A stretch of DNA of 64,000 nucleotides, taken from contig SVMM01000010.1 in assembly GCA_015067435.1 (NCBI GenBank), forward strand, positions 62,001 through 126,000, in the 5' to 3' direction. The notes below the pieces were generated by a model. That model was not told where the DNA came from. It worked only from the letters and a program-made list of their open reading frames with translations, and did not search any database. A program made the position numbers and the translations under genes. Source of the DNA: Oscillospiraceae bacterium. Lineage in GTDB: Bacteria > Bacillota > Clostridia > Oscillospirales > Oscillospiraceae. Shown in pieces: positions 7,150 to 16,211 of the stretch. Each line of letters begins with the position of its first letter. Within the stretch, counting starts at the first letter, position 1.

Positions 7150-7902
7150 TTATAGACGGCCGACGTCTTCCGTTGCCTTGCGCATGACGGTATCGTATAT
7201 TTTCGTGACCTCCGCCGCGCTCTGGTAGGCGCGCTCCGCCGTAATCATGCTGGTCATCTGCTGCACCAGATCGATGTTGGCGCGCTCGACGTACCGGTTG
7301 TGCACCCGCACGTCCGTGACGGCCTCGCCCTCGTTCTCGGAGACGAAGAAGCCGTAGTTGTTCTTCTCCAGCGCGCCGTTGTCCTCAAAGCGGAACACGC
7401 CGAGCGCGCCGAGATAGCCGCCGTTTTCGGTGAACAGCCTGCCGTTCTCGTCCGCGGAGATGCGGTCCGTCACAAGGCGGATGGTGTTGCCGTTCGGATC
7501 GAGCACACGCCCGAAGCCCGAAAGCCAGAGATAGCCGTCGTTGTCCAGCGAGAAGTTGCCGTTGCGGGTGTAGACGCGCTCGCCGTCCTCGGTCTCCAGC
7601 GCGAAAAAGCCGTCGCCCTCGATGGCGAAGTCCAGCGGCTGCCCCGTCTCCTCAATGGCGCCCTGCTCGTAATCCGTGTAGAGCTTGCTCGGCGCCGTGA
7701 TCCAGCTCTGCTCGCCGAGCTCCGTATATTTTCTGTCCATATTGCCGACGCGCTGCCACATGACCTCCTCGAACGTGGAAAAGGTGTAGCGGTCGGTCTT
7801 GAATCCGGCGGTCGCGACGTTTGACATGTTGTTCGCGATCACGTCGAGGTTTTTCCCCTGCGTGAGCATGCCGGATGTCAGATTGTAAAAGCCCTTGAAC
7901 AT
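7150..7902 (-). CDS. flhO: Flagellar rod protein, FlgG family (FlhO-type)
   Basis: 250 residues. Starts MFKGFYNLTSGMLTQGKNLD-VIANNMSNVATAGFKTD, the rod-protein N-terminal motif, has the central DFAIEGDGFFALE and YTRNGNFSLD phrases, and ends with the coiled-coil partner ITAERAYQSAAEVTKIYDTV. First of the paralogous pair after fliA; 18 bp before flhP. Exported by the flagellar type III system and built into the distal rod in a Gram-positive envelope. Confidence 0.85.
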   Translation of the reverse strand: MFKGFYNLTSGMLTQGKNLDVIANNMSNVATAGFKTDRYTFSTFEEVMWQRVGNMDRKYTELGEQSWITAPSKLYTDYEQGAIEETGQPLDFAIEGDGFFALETEDGERVYTRNGNFSLDNDGYLWLSGFGRVLDPNGNTIRLVTDRISADENGRLFTENGGYLGALGVFRFEDNGALEKNNYGFFVSENEGEAVTDVRVHNRYVERANIDLVQQMTSMITAERAYQSAAEVTKIYDTVMRKATEDVGRL

Positions 7903-7966
7903 ATGCGGTCCTTTCTGCTTTGCATCCGTTCTTTAGGTCCGTCCGTTCTTTTTCGGTGCGGCTCCG

Positions 7967-8731
7967 TCAGGGAGCCATCAATACCTTGAGCTTCTGGATG
8001 GCGCGGGTGTGGATCTGGGACGCGCGCGCGTGGCTGACGCCCAGAATATCCGCGATATCCTTCATTTTCATATCCTTCTGATAGTAGAGCGAGAGCACGA
8101 TCTGCTCGTTTTCCCGCAGCGTTCCGATGGCGTCGGTCAAGGCGTCCAGCAGCTCCCGCCGCTCCAGCGACGCCTCCGGCATCGAGTCCGCGGACGCGTC
8201 CTCCGGCCCGGAGATCTGCTCGTAGCCCTCCAGCGTCTCCTCCAGCGACACGACGCTGTACATCGACGCGTTCGACATCGCGTCCTGATACTCCTCGTCC
8301 GTGATGCCGAGGCGCTGGGCGACCTCGTGCTCCGTCGGGAAGCGCCCCAGCTCGTTGTAGAGCTCGGTGTTCGCGCGCTCGATCTCCTTCGTGCGGCGGC
8401 GCACCGGACGCGGCACCCAGTCCTGCTGGCGCGCGAGGTCGATGATCATGCCGCGCACGCGCTTGGCGACGTAGGTCTCGAACTTGCCGATGGAGGGGTC
8501 GTACTTATCCACCGCCTTGGCGAGCGTGATCAGCCCCTCGTTGATGATGTCGTCCAGCTGGGCAAAGGTGCAGTAAACGCCCTGAATTTGCAGCGCGATG
8601 TTGCGCACGATGCCCGTGTGGCGCATGACGATCTCCCACTTGAGCTCGTCGCTGGGATTGCGGCGGTACTCCTCGAACAGCGCATCCACCGTCATATCCG
8701 CGTATGCAGTTTTCAGCGCGCCGCTGCTCAT
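7967..8731 (-). CDS. fliA: RNA polymerase sigma factor FliA (sigma-28, SigD)
   Basis: 254 residues, the expected length. Region 2 shows FAQLDDIINEGLITLAKAVD and GKFETYVAKRVRGMIIDLAR (the sigma-28 phrase RGxIxDxLR-like), region 3 EVAQRLGITDEEYQDAM, region 4 ENEQIVLSLYYQKDMKMKDI followed by the helix-turn-helix ILGVSHARASQIHTRAI. The ATG overlaps the flhA stop (ATGA). It would transcribe the late operons; three sigma-28-type promoters are visible in this window (41171, 48424, 53201). Controlled by FlgM, also encoded here. Confidence 0.96.
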   Translation of the reverse strand: MSSGALKTAYADMTVDALFEEYRRNPSDELKWEIVMRHTGIVRNIALQIQGVYCTFAQLDDIINEGLITLAKAVDKYDPSIGKFETYVAKRVRGMIIDLARQQDWVPRPVRRRTKEIERANTELYNELGRFPTEHEVAQRLGITDEEYQDAMSNASMYSVVSLEETLEGYEQISGPEDASADSMPEASLERRELLDALTDAIGTLRENEQIVLSLYYQKDMKMKDIADILGVSHARASQIHTRAIQKLKVLMAP

Positions 8732-10860
8732 GCACCCACCGCCCTCTTTTCATCGGACTGCAAGCTGATGTTGCCGATCGACTGGATCTGAACCGTGCCC
8801 ACGATCTCATTGAAGGAGAGCACGTACAAGCCGGGGAAATACTGAGCCAGCAGGCGGCTTAAATAGACGCGGATGACCTGGCTCGTCAGCAGGATCGGCG
8901 ACTGGCCGAGCTCCTGGAACTTCTTCATGCTGTCGGAAAGCTGCGTGATGATGGGCTGGATCAGCTCCGGTCCCATGGCGAGGTAGATGCCGTGCTCGTT
9001 CTTCGTCAGCGACGCGACGATGCGGCGTTCGACCTCGCCGTCCAGCGTGACCGCGCGGAGCTGCCCGTTCTCGCAGAAGCGCCGCGTGATCGTGCGCGCC
9101 AGCGCGCCGCGGACGCTTTCGGTCAGCAGGTCCGGATCGCGGGTGTTGTTCATGGAATCCACCAGCGTCTCCAGGATCGTGCCGAGGTCGCGGATGGGCA
9201 CGCCCTCCATCAGCAGGTTGCGCAGCACCTTTTCCAGCAGCGCGTAGCTGACGATCGCGGGGCAGGTCTCCTCGACCAGCTCCGGCGAGGTGCGCTTGAG
9301 GTTCTCGACCAGCTGCGTGGTCTCGGTGCGCCCGAGCAGCTCGTAAGCGTGGCGCTTGATCGTCTCGGAGAGGTGGGTGAGCATGACGGACAGCGGGTCG
9401 ATGACCGTGTAGCCGTAGATCTCCGCCATTTCCTTGTTCTCCGGCAAGATCCAGCGCGAGGGGATACCGTAGGCAGGCTCCACCGTCTCGATGCCGTCGA
9501 TCTCCTTGACCGGGGTGGAGGGCTCCAGCGCGAGGTAGTAGTCCATCAGGATCTCACCGCGGGTGACCTCCTCGCCCTTGATGGAGATAATGTACTGGTT
9601 CGTGCCAAGCATCGAACCGTCGTGCAGGCGGACCGTCGGGATGACGAAGCCCATTTCCTGCGCGTACTGGCGGCGGAAGATGACGATGCGGTTGATGAGC
9701 TTGCCGCCGCTCTGCTCGTCGACCAGCGGGATCAGGCTGTAGCCGACCTCCATTTCGATCGGCTCCACCGTGAGGAGCTGGTAGACGTTGCTGATGTCCT
9801 TGTAGAAATCCGCCTGTGTGGGCGCTGCCTCCGGCGACGTCTCGCTGCCCTCTCCGGCGGCGGCAGCCTCCGCGGCGGCGGCCTCCGCCGTCGCGCCGTG
9901 CAGGCGGCGCAGCAGGAAGAATCCGCCGGCAAGGAGCCCGATGCCGACCACCAGCAGCGCAAAGTGCGGCGTATTCGGCAGCACGCCGAGGAACACCATC
10001 GCGCCGCCGGCGACCATGATGGCGGTCGGCTGCGCCGTGAACTGGGAACGCACGTCCTCGCCGAGGCTGCCCTCGGAGACGGAACGCGTGACGATCATGC
10101 CCGTGGCGGTGGAGATCATCAGCGCCGGGATCTGCGACACAAGGCCGTCGCCGACGGTGAGGCGGGCGTAGGTGTCAAGCACCTCGGAAAAGCCCATGCC
10201 GCCCTGCACCATGCCGATGATGATACCGCCGACAAGGTTGACCAGCGAGAGGATGATCGACATGGTCGAATCGCCCTTGACGATCTTCGTGGCGCCGTCC
10301 ATTGCGCCGTAGAAGTCCGCCTCGCGCTGGATCTTCGCACGGCGCAGACGCGCCTGCTGCTCGTCGATCATGCCGGAGTTGAGGTCGGCGTCGATCGCCA
10401 TTTGCTTGCCGGGCATGGCGTCCAGCGTGAAGCGCGCCGCAACCTCGGACACGCGCTCGGCGCCCTTCGTGATGACGATGAGCTGGACGAGCACGATGAT
10501 GGTGAAGATGATAAAACCGATGACGACGTTGCCCGCGGTGATGAGCTGGCTGAACGAGCGGATGACCTGTCCGGCCGCCGCCTCGCCGATCGTCGCGCCG
10601 TTGCGGAGTATGGCGCGCGTGGAGGAGATGTTCATGCCGAGGCGGAACAGCGTCGTGATGAGCAGCAGGGACGGGAAGATGGAGAACTCCAGCGCCTCCT
10701 GTATGTTCATCGTGATGACCAGGATGATGATGGAAAGCGAGATGTTGAGCACCAGCAGGATATCGAGCAGTTGCGTCGGAATGGGGATAATCATGAACAG
10801 CACGACAACGACCACGAACAACGTGACCGCGTTATTCTGCAACAGTTGCCGTATCTTCAT
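8728..10860 (-). CDS. flhA: Flagellar export gate protein FlhA
   Basis: 710 residues. About eight transmembrane segments in the first 320 residues, with the conserved cytoplasmic loop (AERVSEVAARFTLDAMPGKQ, then MAIDADLNSGMIDEQQARLR) typical of FlhA/InvA proteins. An Ala/Glu-rich linker at about 325-350 leads to the four-subdomain cytosolic part (SLIPLVDEQSGGKLINRI). It forms the nonameric ring that uses the proton motive force and docks chaperone-substrate complexes. It sits between flhB and fliA; flhF and flhG, which commonly follow flhA in Gram-positives, are absent. Confidence 0.97.
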   Translation of the reverse strand: MKIRQLLQNNAVTLFVVVVVLFMIIPIPTQLLDILLVLNISLSIIILVITMNIQEALEFSIFPSLLLITTLFRLGMNISSTRAILRNGATIGEAAAGQVIRSFSQLITAGNVVIGFIIFTIIVLVQLIVITKGAERVSEVAARFTLDAMPGKQMAIDADLNSGMIDEQQARLRRAKIQREADFYGAMDGATKIVKGDSTMSIILSLVNLVGGIIIGMVQGGMGFSEVLDTYARLTVGDGLVSQIPALMISTATGMIVTRSVSEGSLGEDVRSQFTAQPTAIMVAGGAMVFLGVLPNTPHFALLVVGIGLLAGGFFLLRRLHGATAEAAAAEAAAAGEGSETSPEAAPTQADFYKDISNVYQLLTVEPIEMEVGYSLIPLVDEQSGGKLINRIVIFRRQYAQEMGFVIPTVRLHDGSMLGTNQYIISIKGEEVTRGEILMDYYLALEPSTPVKEIDGIETVEPAYGIPSRWILPENKEMAEIYGYTVIDPLSVMLTHLSETIKRHAYELLGRTETTQLVENLKRTSPELVEETCPAIVSYALLEKVLRNLLMEGVPIRDLGTILETLVDSMNNTRDPDLLTESVRGALARTITRRFCENGQLRAVTLDGEVERRIVASLTKNEHGIYLAMGPELIQPIITQLSDSMKKFQELGQSPILLTSQVIRVYLSRLLAQYFPGLYVLSFNEIVGTVQIQSIGNISLQSDEKRAVGA

Positions 10861-10885
10861 GTGCCGCCCTTCCTATCCGGTGTCG

Positions 10886-11977
10886 TTATTCCGGCTCCGC
10901 CAGCTCCCGCGCGATATCCGCGGGCGCCTCCATGCGGTCCATCTTGTAGAGGTAGACCATCACGTCCGCCACCGCCTCGTAAAGGTCGGGCGGGATCATG
11001 CGGTTCACCTCTGTCTCGGCATACAGCGTCCGGGCCAGCGGGCGGTTTTCTATCGTGACGATATCGTTCTGCTCCGCCACCTCCACGATCTTCAGCGCAA
11101 GGTAATCCAGTCCCTTCGCCAGTACGATCGGCGCGGCGTCCTCTCCGGGGTGGTAGCGCAGCGCCACCGCGACATGCGTCGGGTTACGGACGACGACGTC
11201 CGCCCCCGGCACCTGCTGCATCATGCGCGACTGCGCCATCTGCCGCTGCAATTGCTTGATGCGCCCCTTGATCTGCGGGTCGCCTTCGGTTTGCTTGTAT
11301 TCCTCCTTGACCTCCTGCTTGGTCATCTTCATCTGCCGCTCAAAATCCCACCACTGGTACAGAAAGTCCGCCGCAGCGAGGACGATGAACGCCAGGATCA
11401 CCTTCAGGAGCATCAGGAAAATCGAATTGAGAATGTGCGTGCACGCCGCCACAAGGTCAGCGTACATATACCGCTCCGCAATCTCGATCGTCTCACGCAG
11501 CGAGGTGTAGACAATGTACATCAGGAGCGCTATTTTCAGGGTATTCTTCAAAGCCTCCACGAGACTTTTGAGGGAAAACAGGTTTTTGAACCCGTTGATC
11601 GGGTTGATCTTGTCAAATTTGGGCTTGATGCTCTCAAAAGCGACCAGCATCCGCGTCTGCCCCATCGTGGCGATGAGCGTCATCAAGATCGTGATGGCGA
11701 GCAGCGGCCCCGCGACGCGGGCGAGCAGCATGATGCTCTGCATCATCAGCTCCTTGGGCAGCGTCATGATCGTGCGGTCCTTCGCCAGCTCCATACAAAA
11801 GCGGATAAACTGGGCGATCTGCTCCATGGCGGAGGAAAAAGTCACGCGCAGCATCAGCACGCTTCCGATCAGCGAGGCCACCGCAACGACGTCCTTGCTC
11901 ATCATGACGTGGCCTTTTTTTCGTTCGTCCCGTCGTTTTTTCGGGGTGGCTTTTTCGGTTTTCTCACCTTCCGCCAA
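10886..11977 (-). CDS. flhB: Flagellar export protein FlhB
   Basis: 363 residues from a TTG start behind AAAGGGGGGAT. N-terminal EKTEKATPKKRRDERKKGHV is the family signature; four transmembrane helices follow, then the cytosolic domain with the autocleavage motif N-P-T-H at 265-268 (VVVRNPTHVAVALRY). Autocleavage switches export from rod/hook to filament substrates under FliK control. A fragment homologous to its C-terminal domain is encoded at 54715. Confidence 0.97.
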   Translation of the reverse strand: MAEGEKTEKATPKKRRDERKKGHVMMSKDVVAVASLIGSVLMLRVTFSSAMEQIAQFIRFCMELAKDRTIMTLPKELMMQSIMLLARVAGPLLAITILMTLIATMGQTRMLVAFESIKPKFDKINPINGFKNLFSLKSLVEALKNTLKIALLMYIVYTSLRETIEIAERYMYADLVAACTHILNSIFLMLLKVILAFIVLAAADFLYQWWDFERQMKMTKQEVKEEYKQTEGDPQIKGRIKQLQRQMAQSRMMQQVPGADVVVRNPTHVAVALRYHPGEDAAPIVLAKGLDYLALKIVEVAEQNDIVTIENRPLARTLYAETEVNRMIPPDLYEAVADVMVYLYKMDRMEAPADIARELAEPE

Positions 11978-12013
11978 GCCCTATCCCCCCTTTACGCGGT
12001 TCGGCTGCGCGCC

Positions 12014-12784
12014 CTATCCGGACGCAAGCGTGAGCAGATTGCGCAGCTCGTCGAGCATCAGGGACTCCGCCTCCAGCAGGAAATCTCCCATCGGGGCGAT
12101 GAGGAACAGCAACATGAACAATCCGATGAGCACCTTGAGCTCAATATTGATGGCGAAGACGTTGATCTGCGGGATCGCCTTCATCAGCACGCCCATGCCG
12201 ATCTGACCCACCATCTCCGCACCGAGAATAGGGAGGCCCAGCTTGACCGACAGCAGCACGCATTCGGCGAACAGCTCCACCGCCCGCTCCGCCGCCTGTC
12301 TGCCGAGGACCGCCCCGCCGAAGGGGACGATCTCGCCGGACGTCAGCATGATGCGCAGCAGCGTGATATGCCCGTTTGCCGCGAAGAACAGCATCAACGC
12401 CATGATGTTCAGCAGGTTCGCCGTCGTGGTCGACTGCGCCTGCGTGGTCGGGTCGTAGGTGCGCGCCATGCTCATGCCCATCTGGGCGTCCACCAGCTCG
12501 CCCGCCTGCTCGGGGATGAAGAAGAAAAAACGCATCACCATGCCGAGCAGGAAACCGAGGCCCATCTCCAGCAGCAGCTTGACCCCCAGCTCCAGAAGCG
12601 TCTCCGGAACCGGGATCACCGTCCCGCCGTACACGCTGTAGACCGTCCACGAAAGGAGCAGGATGAAGCCCGCGCGAAAGGTGCCGGGAATGCCGCTGCG
12701 CGCGAAGATCGGGCTGAACAGCATGAAGCCCGACATCCGCATCACGATGAACAGCAGCAGCGTAAACGCCGTCCAGTTGAACAT
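12014..12784 (-). CDS. fliR: Flagellar export protein FliR
   Basis: 256 residues with about six hydrophobic segments and family phrases (MRMSGFMLFSPIFARSGIPG, VMRFFFFIPEQAGELVDAQM). Part of the FliPQR export gate. Directly follows fliQ with two bases between stop and start. Confidence 0.96.
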   Translation of the reverse strand: MFNWTAFTLLLFIVMRMSGFMLFSPIFARSGIPGTFRAGFILLLSWTVYSVYGGTVIPVPETLLELGVKLLLEMGLGFLLGMVMRFFFFIPEQAGELVDAQMGMSMARTYDPTTQAQSTTTANLLNIMALMLFFAANGHITLLRIMLTSGEIVPFGGAVLGRQAAERAVELFAECVLLSVKLGLPILGAEMVGQIGMGVLMKAIPQINVFAINIELKVLIGLFMLLFLIAPMGDFLLEAESLMLDELRNLLTLASG

Positions 12785-12786
12785 GG

Positions 12787-13044
12787 CTACTTCATCAGCT
12801 CAAACAGCGAGTATGTGTACTCCTGCAGCGACTCGATCATCCAGCCGCCGCCGAGGGACAGAAACATCACCACGACGATCAGCTTGAGCACGAAACCGAT
12901 GGACTGCTCATGGATCTGCGTCACCGCCTGCAGAATCGCCACGATCACGCCGATGAGCATACAAACCAGCAGAATCGGCGCGCCGAGCCGGATCGCAACG
13001 GCGATGCCGTCGCGAAACACATCTATGATCTGGTTGACTTCCAT
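12787..13044 (-). CDS. fliQ: Flagellar export protein FliQ
   Basis: 85 residues, two transmembrane helices (AIRLGAPILLVCMLIGVIVA and VVMFLSLGGGWMIESL), with ILQAVTQIHEQSIGFVLKLI between them as in FliQ. Part of the FliP5Q4R1 gate complex, between fliP and fliR. Confidence 0.96.
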   Translation of the reverse strand: MEVNQIIDVFRDGIAVAIRLGAPILLVCMLIGVIVAILQAVTQIHEQSIGFVLKLIVVVMFLSLGGGWMIESLQEYTYSLFELMK

Positions 13045-13069
13045 CGCGGCGTGTCACCTCCGGAGGCGG

Positions 13070-13738
13070 TCACTTGAATGTCTGGATCAGGGTGGAGAAC
13101 AACAGCTCCCACCCGTTGATCGAGATAAAGAGAAGCAGCTTGAACGGCGTGGAGATCATCGCGGGCGGCAGCATAATCATGCCCATGGACATCAGCGTCG
13201 AGGAGACGATGATGTCGATCAGCAAAAACGGGATATAGAGGTACAGCCCGAACTCGAACGCGCGCTTGAGCTCGCTCGTGGCGAAGGCGGGCGTCACCAC
13301 GCGCAGCGGCAGGTTAGTGCCCGTCTCCACGCTGTCGGGGATCTCCTCGCCCGCCATGTTGCAGAACAGGCGCAGCGCCGAGGTCTCGGTGTTGCGGACC
13401 ATGAACTGCTTGAGCGGGACCTGCGCGCGGGAGAAGAACTCCTCCTGCGTGATCTGCTCGTCCGTGTAGGGTTTCCACGCCTCCTCGTTGATCTGGTCGA
13501 TCACCGGCGTCATGGTGAACAGCGTCAGGAACAGCGCAAGGCCGATCAAAACGATGTTCGGCGGCGTCTGCTGCGTGCCCATTGCGTTGCGGAGGAAGGA
13601 AAACGTGATGATATAGCGGGTGAACGAGGTCATCATGACCACTACCGAAGGCAGCAGCATGAGCATCGTCGTGAGGAAGATGACCTCCAGCGTCTGGACG
13701 CTGTCACCGTTTATGTTGATGAGACCATCCATATTCAT
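13070..13738 (-). CDS. fliP: Flagellar export protein FliP
   Basis: 222 residues with the conserved MMTSFTRYIITFSFLRNAMG and PPNIVLIGLALFLTLFTMTP segments and the C-terminal ISTPFKLLLFISINGW phrase. It lacks the long cleavable signal peptide present in enterobacterial FliP; the visible N-terminus (MNMDGLININGDS) is short and polar. Core of the export gate. Confidence 0.96.
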   Translation of the reverse strand: MNMDGLININGDSVQTLEVIFLTTMLMLLPSVVVMMTSFTRYIITFSFLRNAMGTQQTPPNIVLIGLALFLTLFTMTPVIDQINEEAWKPYTDEQITQEEFFSRAQVPLKQFMVRNTETSALRLFCNMAGEEIPDSVETGTNLPLRVVTPAFATSELKRAFEFGLYLYIPFLLIDIIVSSTLMSMGMIMLPPAMISTPFKLLLFISINGWELLFSTLIQTFK

Positions 13739-13752
13739 GGCGACTTACCCAC

Positions 13753-14112
13753 TCACTTCTTCCGCAAGGACTTGCCCAGCACTTCCAGAAAGCCGGGCGC
13801 GCTCACGCTTTCGCTCTCCGTGAGCCAGACGGCGGCCTCGTCGCCGGTGAGCTCGCGGAGCAGCGTGATCTGATGCTCGGTCACGCCGAGCAGATAGCAC
13901 CGCTCATCGAGCTGCACGAGCACGAGCCGTTCGTTCCGTCCCACGCCGAGCTGGCCGAGGATGCGGAGCTTGCCGTTCCCGCCCATGGGCAGCGTTCCGA
14001 CGCCTCCGGGCATGCTGTGCGTCCCGATCCACCGCGTCGCGTAATATGCGAAGTAGAGGATCAGGATCACGACAGCCAGTACGCCGAGAAGCGACCAGAA
14101 GTTCTGCCCCAT
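13753..14112 (-). CDS. fliO: Flagellar biosynthesis protein FliO
   Basis: 119 residues: one transmembrane helix near the N-terminus (FWSLLGVLAVVILILYFAYY) and a small cytosolic FliO/MopB domain (KLRILGQLGVGRNERLVLVQ, CYLLGVTEHQITLL). Assists FliP assembly. Its ATG overlaps the cheY stop by one base and it precedes fliP, the usual order. Confidence 0.92.
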   Translation of the reverse strand: MGQNFWSLLGVLAVVILILYFAYYATRWIGTHSMPGGVGTLPMGGNGKLRILGQLGVGRNERLVLVQLDERCYLLGVTEHQITLLRELTGDEAAVWLTESESVSAPGFLEVLGKSLRKK

Positions 14113-14477
14113 TACGGGTTGCCGAGGATGGTCGTCACCGTCTTCATGATACGGTCGGGCTTAAAGGGCTTGACAATGAAGTCCTTCGCGCCGTTCTGGA
14201 TCGCATCGATGACCATTGCCTCCTGGCCCATCGCCGAGCACATCACGCAGTTGGCGGCGGGGTTCTTGGCCTTGATCGCCTTGAGCGCTTCCAGACCGTC
14301 CATGTTCGGCATCGTGATGTCGAGGATCACGAGATCGGGGTGGCACTCGTCGTACTTCGCAACGGCGTCAGCGCCGTCGACAGCCTCCACCACGTCGGTA
14401 AAGCCGTTCTTGGTGAGGGTGTCCTTGATGACCTTTCTCATGAAGGCAGCATCGTCAGCAGTTAAAATCGTCGGCAT
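14112..14477 (-). CDS. cheY: Chemotaxis response regulator CheY
   Basis: 121-residue single receiver domain. Acid pocket Asp8/Asp9 (ILTADDAAFMRK), phospho-acceptor Asp53 (DLVILDITMPNMDG), Ser81 and Lys103 (DFIVKPFKP) are all in place. Phosphorylated by CheA, it binds the switch (FliM N-terminus, and in Gram-positives FliY) and is dephosphorylated by FliY and CheC. It directly follows fliY. Confidence 0.96.
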   Translation of the reverse strand: MPTILTADDAAFMRKVIKDTLTKNGFTDVVEAVDGADAVAKYDECHPDLVILDITMPNMDGLEALKAIKAKNPAANCVMCSAMGQEAMVIDAIQNGAKDFIVKPFKPDRIMKTVTTILGNP

Positions 14478-14522
14478 AGTTTTTACTTCCTTTCCTTCAA
14501 AAACTATTTTGTGGTTTTGGTA

Positions 14523-16211
14523 TTAAGTAAGATTATCTAGACTCGGCTTCTGCACGATTTCACTGATGCGAATGCCGAAGTTGTCGTCGATGACGACCAC
14601 GTCGCCGTGTGCGATGCACTTGCCGTTGACATAGACGTCCACCTGATCGCCCGCCAGCTTGTCGAGTACCACCAGCGAGCCCTTGGAAAGCGCCAGAATA
14701 TCCTGCACCCGTTTTCGCGTTCGCCCAATCTCCACCGCGATCTCCAGCGAGACGCCCATGATGAGGTCGAGGTTCTGGCTCTCCTCCTTGCTGAGCTTTG
14801 TCCCATCCGCCAGCGTCGGCATTGTGGGGGGCTTTGCCGAGATCACCTTGGGATCGGGTTTTGCAGCCGCCTGCTGCATCTGCTGCTGCATGGCCTGCAT
14901 CTGCTGCATGTTCTGCTGCTGCATGGCGGCCATTTGCTGCTGCATCTGCTGCATCTGCATCTGCATTTGCTGCTGCATCTGCTGCTGCATTTCCATGAAC
15001 CCCGGCGGCATGCCGTAGTACGCGGGCGCCGCCTGCGGCTGCGGCGCAGCCGGTGCCGGTGCGGGAGCGGGAGCCGGTGCCGGTGCGGGGGCCGGCGCGG
15101 CGTCTCCGCCGCCTGCCATGCCCGCCATCAGCGCCTCGATCTGCTCCTGGCTCATCTTTCCGCCGCCGCCCGCGGGTTCGGGCGCTGGGGGTGGAGGCGG
15201 GGGCGCGGCGTCTCCGCCGCCTGCCATGCCTGCCATCAGCGCTTCGATCTGCTCCTGCGACATCTTCCCGCCGCCGCCCGCGGGTTCGGGCGCCGGGGGC
15301 GGTGGCGGAGGTGCGGCGTCGCCGCCGCCTGCCATACCCGCCATCATGGCCTCGATCTGCTCCTGCGACAGCTTTCCGCCGCCGCCCGCGGGTTCGGGCG
15401 CCGGAGCCGGCGCTGCCGCGCCGCCGCCGGCCATCATCGCCTCGATCTGCTCCTGCGTCAGCACGCCTCCGCCGCCGGACGGCTCCGGTGCGGGGGGCGG
15501 CGCCGCCGCGCTGTTGGACGCCGCCATCATCGCCTCGATCTCCGCCTGGGTCATCGGGCGGCCGCCGGCGTCGTCCTCGATCTCCGCCTCCAGCACGCCG
15601 GAGGAGTCCTCGCCCTCGCCGAGGCCGAAGCCGGAGACCATCTCCTTCGCGAGCTCCACTGACATGACGTTCATGAACTCGCTGCTCATCGAGCCCTCGA
15701 TGCTCAGCACGAAGGACACGACCACGATGGGGCCCTGCTGCACCGGCAGATGATCGCGGCGCACGTCGTCCATGTTGTCGCAGTTGAAGGTCACGGGCGT
15801 CGAGATGTTCACGACGCGGCCGAGGAAATCAGACAGTGCCGTGGAGGACGAGCCCATCATCTGGTTCATGACCTCGCAGACCGCGCTGAGCGTCAGGTCG
15901 TTGAGCTCAAACTCCTCCTCGGGCGTCTCCATGCCCATGAGGATGTCGACGATCTGCTTCACGTCGCTCATCTTGAGCAGCATGATGTTTCCGCCGTCCA
16001 GTCCCGCGACATATCGGATCTCAACGCCGATGGCCGGGTTGAGCTGGCCGAGCGAAAAATCCTCCGCGTTGACGACCTTGACTGTCGGTGTCGTGATATC
16101 GACTCGGTGATCCAACAGGTTGGAAACCGCTGTGGCCGATGACCCCAGACTGATGTTCATGATCTCTCCGATGGCGTCTATTTCCATCGGGGTAAAGATT
16201 TCATTGGCCAT
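14523..16211 (-). CDS. fliY: Flagellar switch protein/CheY-P phosphatase FliY with motif-repeat linker
   Basis: 562 residues; Bacillus FliY is 378. Residues 1-200 are a CheC-type phosphatase domain with both sites intact: Asp12-x3-Glu16-x2-Asn19 with Pro42, and Ser109-x3-Glu113-x2-Asn116 with Pro139. Residues 480-562 are the FliN surface-presentation domain. The linker (205-450) holds five copies of (M/L)(S/T)Qx(Q/E)IEA(M/L)M at 220, 251, 281, 317 and 353, separated by Pro/Ala/Gly stretches, then a Gln/Met-rich segment (415-448). The motif closely matches the CheY-P-binding N-terminus of this locus's own FliM (LSQSQIDALL). Unlike Bacillus FliY, no such motif is at its N-terminus. The ATG overlaps the end of fliM by 11 bases. 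Confidence 0.95.
   Translation of the reverse strand: MANEIFTPMEIDAIGEIMNISLGSSATAVSNLLDHRVDITTPTVKVVNAEDFSLGQLNPAIGVEIRYVAGLDGGNIMLLKMSDVKQIVDILMGMETPEEEFELNDLTLSAVCEVMNQMMGSSSTALSDFLGRVVNISTPVTFNCDNMDDVRRDHLPVQQGPIVVVSFVLSIEGSMSSEFMNVMSVELAKEMVSGFGLGEGEDSSGVLEAEIEDDAGGRPMTQAEIEAMMAASNSAAAPPPAPEPSGGGGVLTQEQIEAMMAGGGAAAPAPAPEPAGGGGKLSQEQIEAMMAGMAGGGDAAPPPPPPAPEPAGGGGKMSQEQIEALMAGMAGGGDAAPPPPPPAPEPAGGGGKMSQEQIEALMAGMAGGGDAAPAPAPAPAPAPAPAPAAPQPQAAPAYYGMPPGFMEMQQQMQQQMQMQMQQMQQQMAAMQQQNMQQMQAMQQQMQQAAAKPDPKVISAKPPTMPTLADGTKLSKEESQNLDLIMGVSLEIAVEIGRTRKRVQDILALSKGSLVVLDKLAGDQVDVYVNGKCIAHGDVVVIDDNFGIRISEIVQKPSLDNLT
15090..15374 (-). repeat. 108-bp direct repeats in fliY
   Basis: Nearly identical 36-residue units (SQEQIEA...GGGD...PAPEPAGGGGK) coded in tandem, three copies, flanked by two shorter and more diverged copies up to 15554. 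High DNA identity suggests recent expansion or homogenisation. Confidence 0.85.

Noticed and set aside
7960-7976. Hairpin spanning the fliA stop codon as a terminator
   Set aside because: Six-bp stem without U-tract and flhO follows closely; more likely chance or minor RNA structure.
8992-13873. Very long plus-strand open frames (over 600 and over 1100 codons) opposite flhA, flhB, fliR, fliQ and fliP
   Set aside because: They lie exactly antisense to well-recognised export genes, have His/Arg/Asp-rich low-complexity translations and no ribosome sites; a by-product of high GC and third-position bias.
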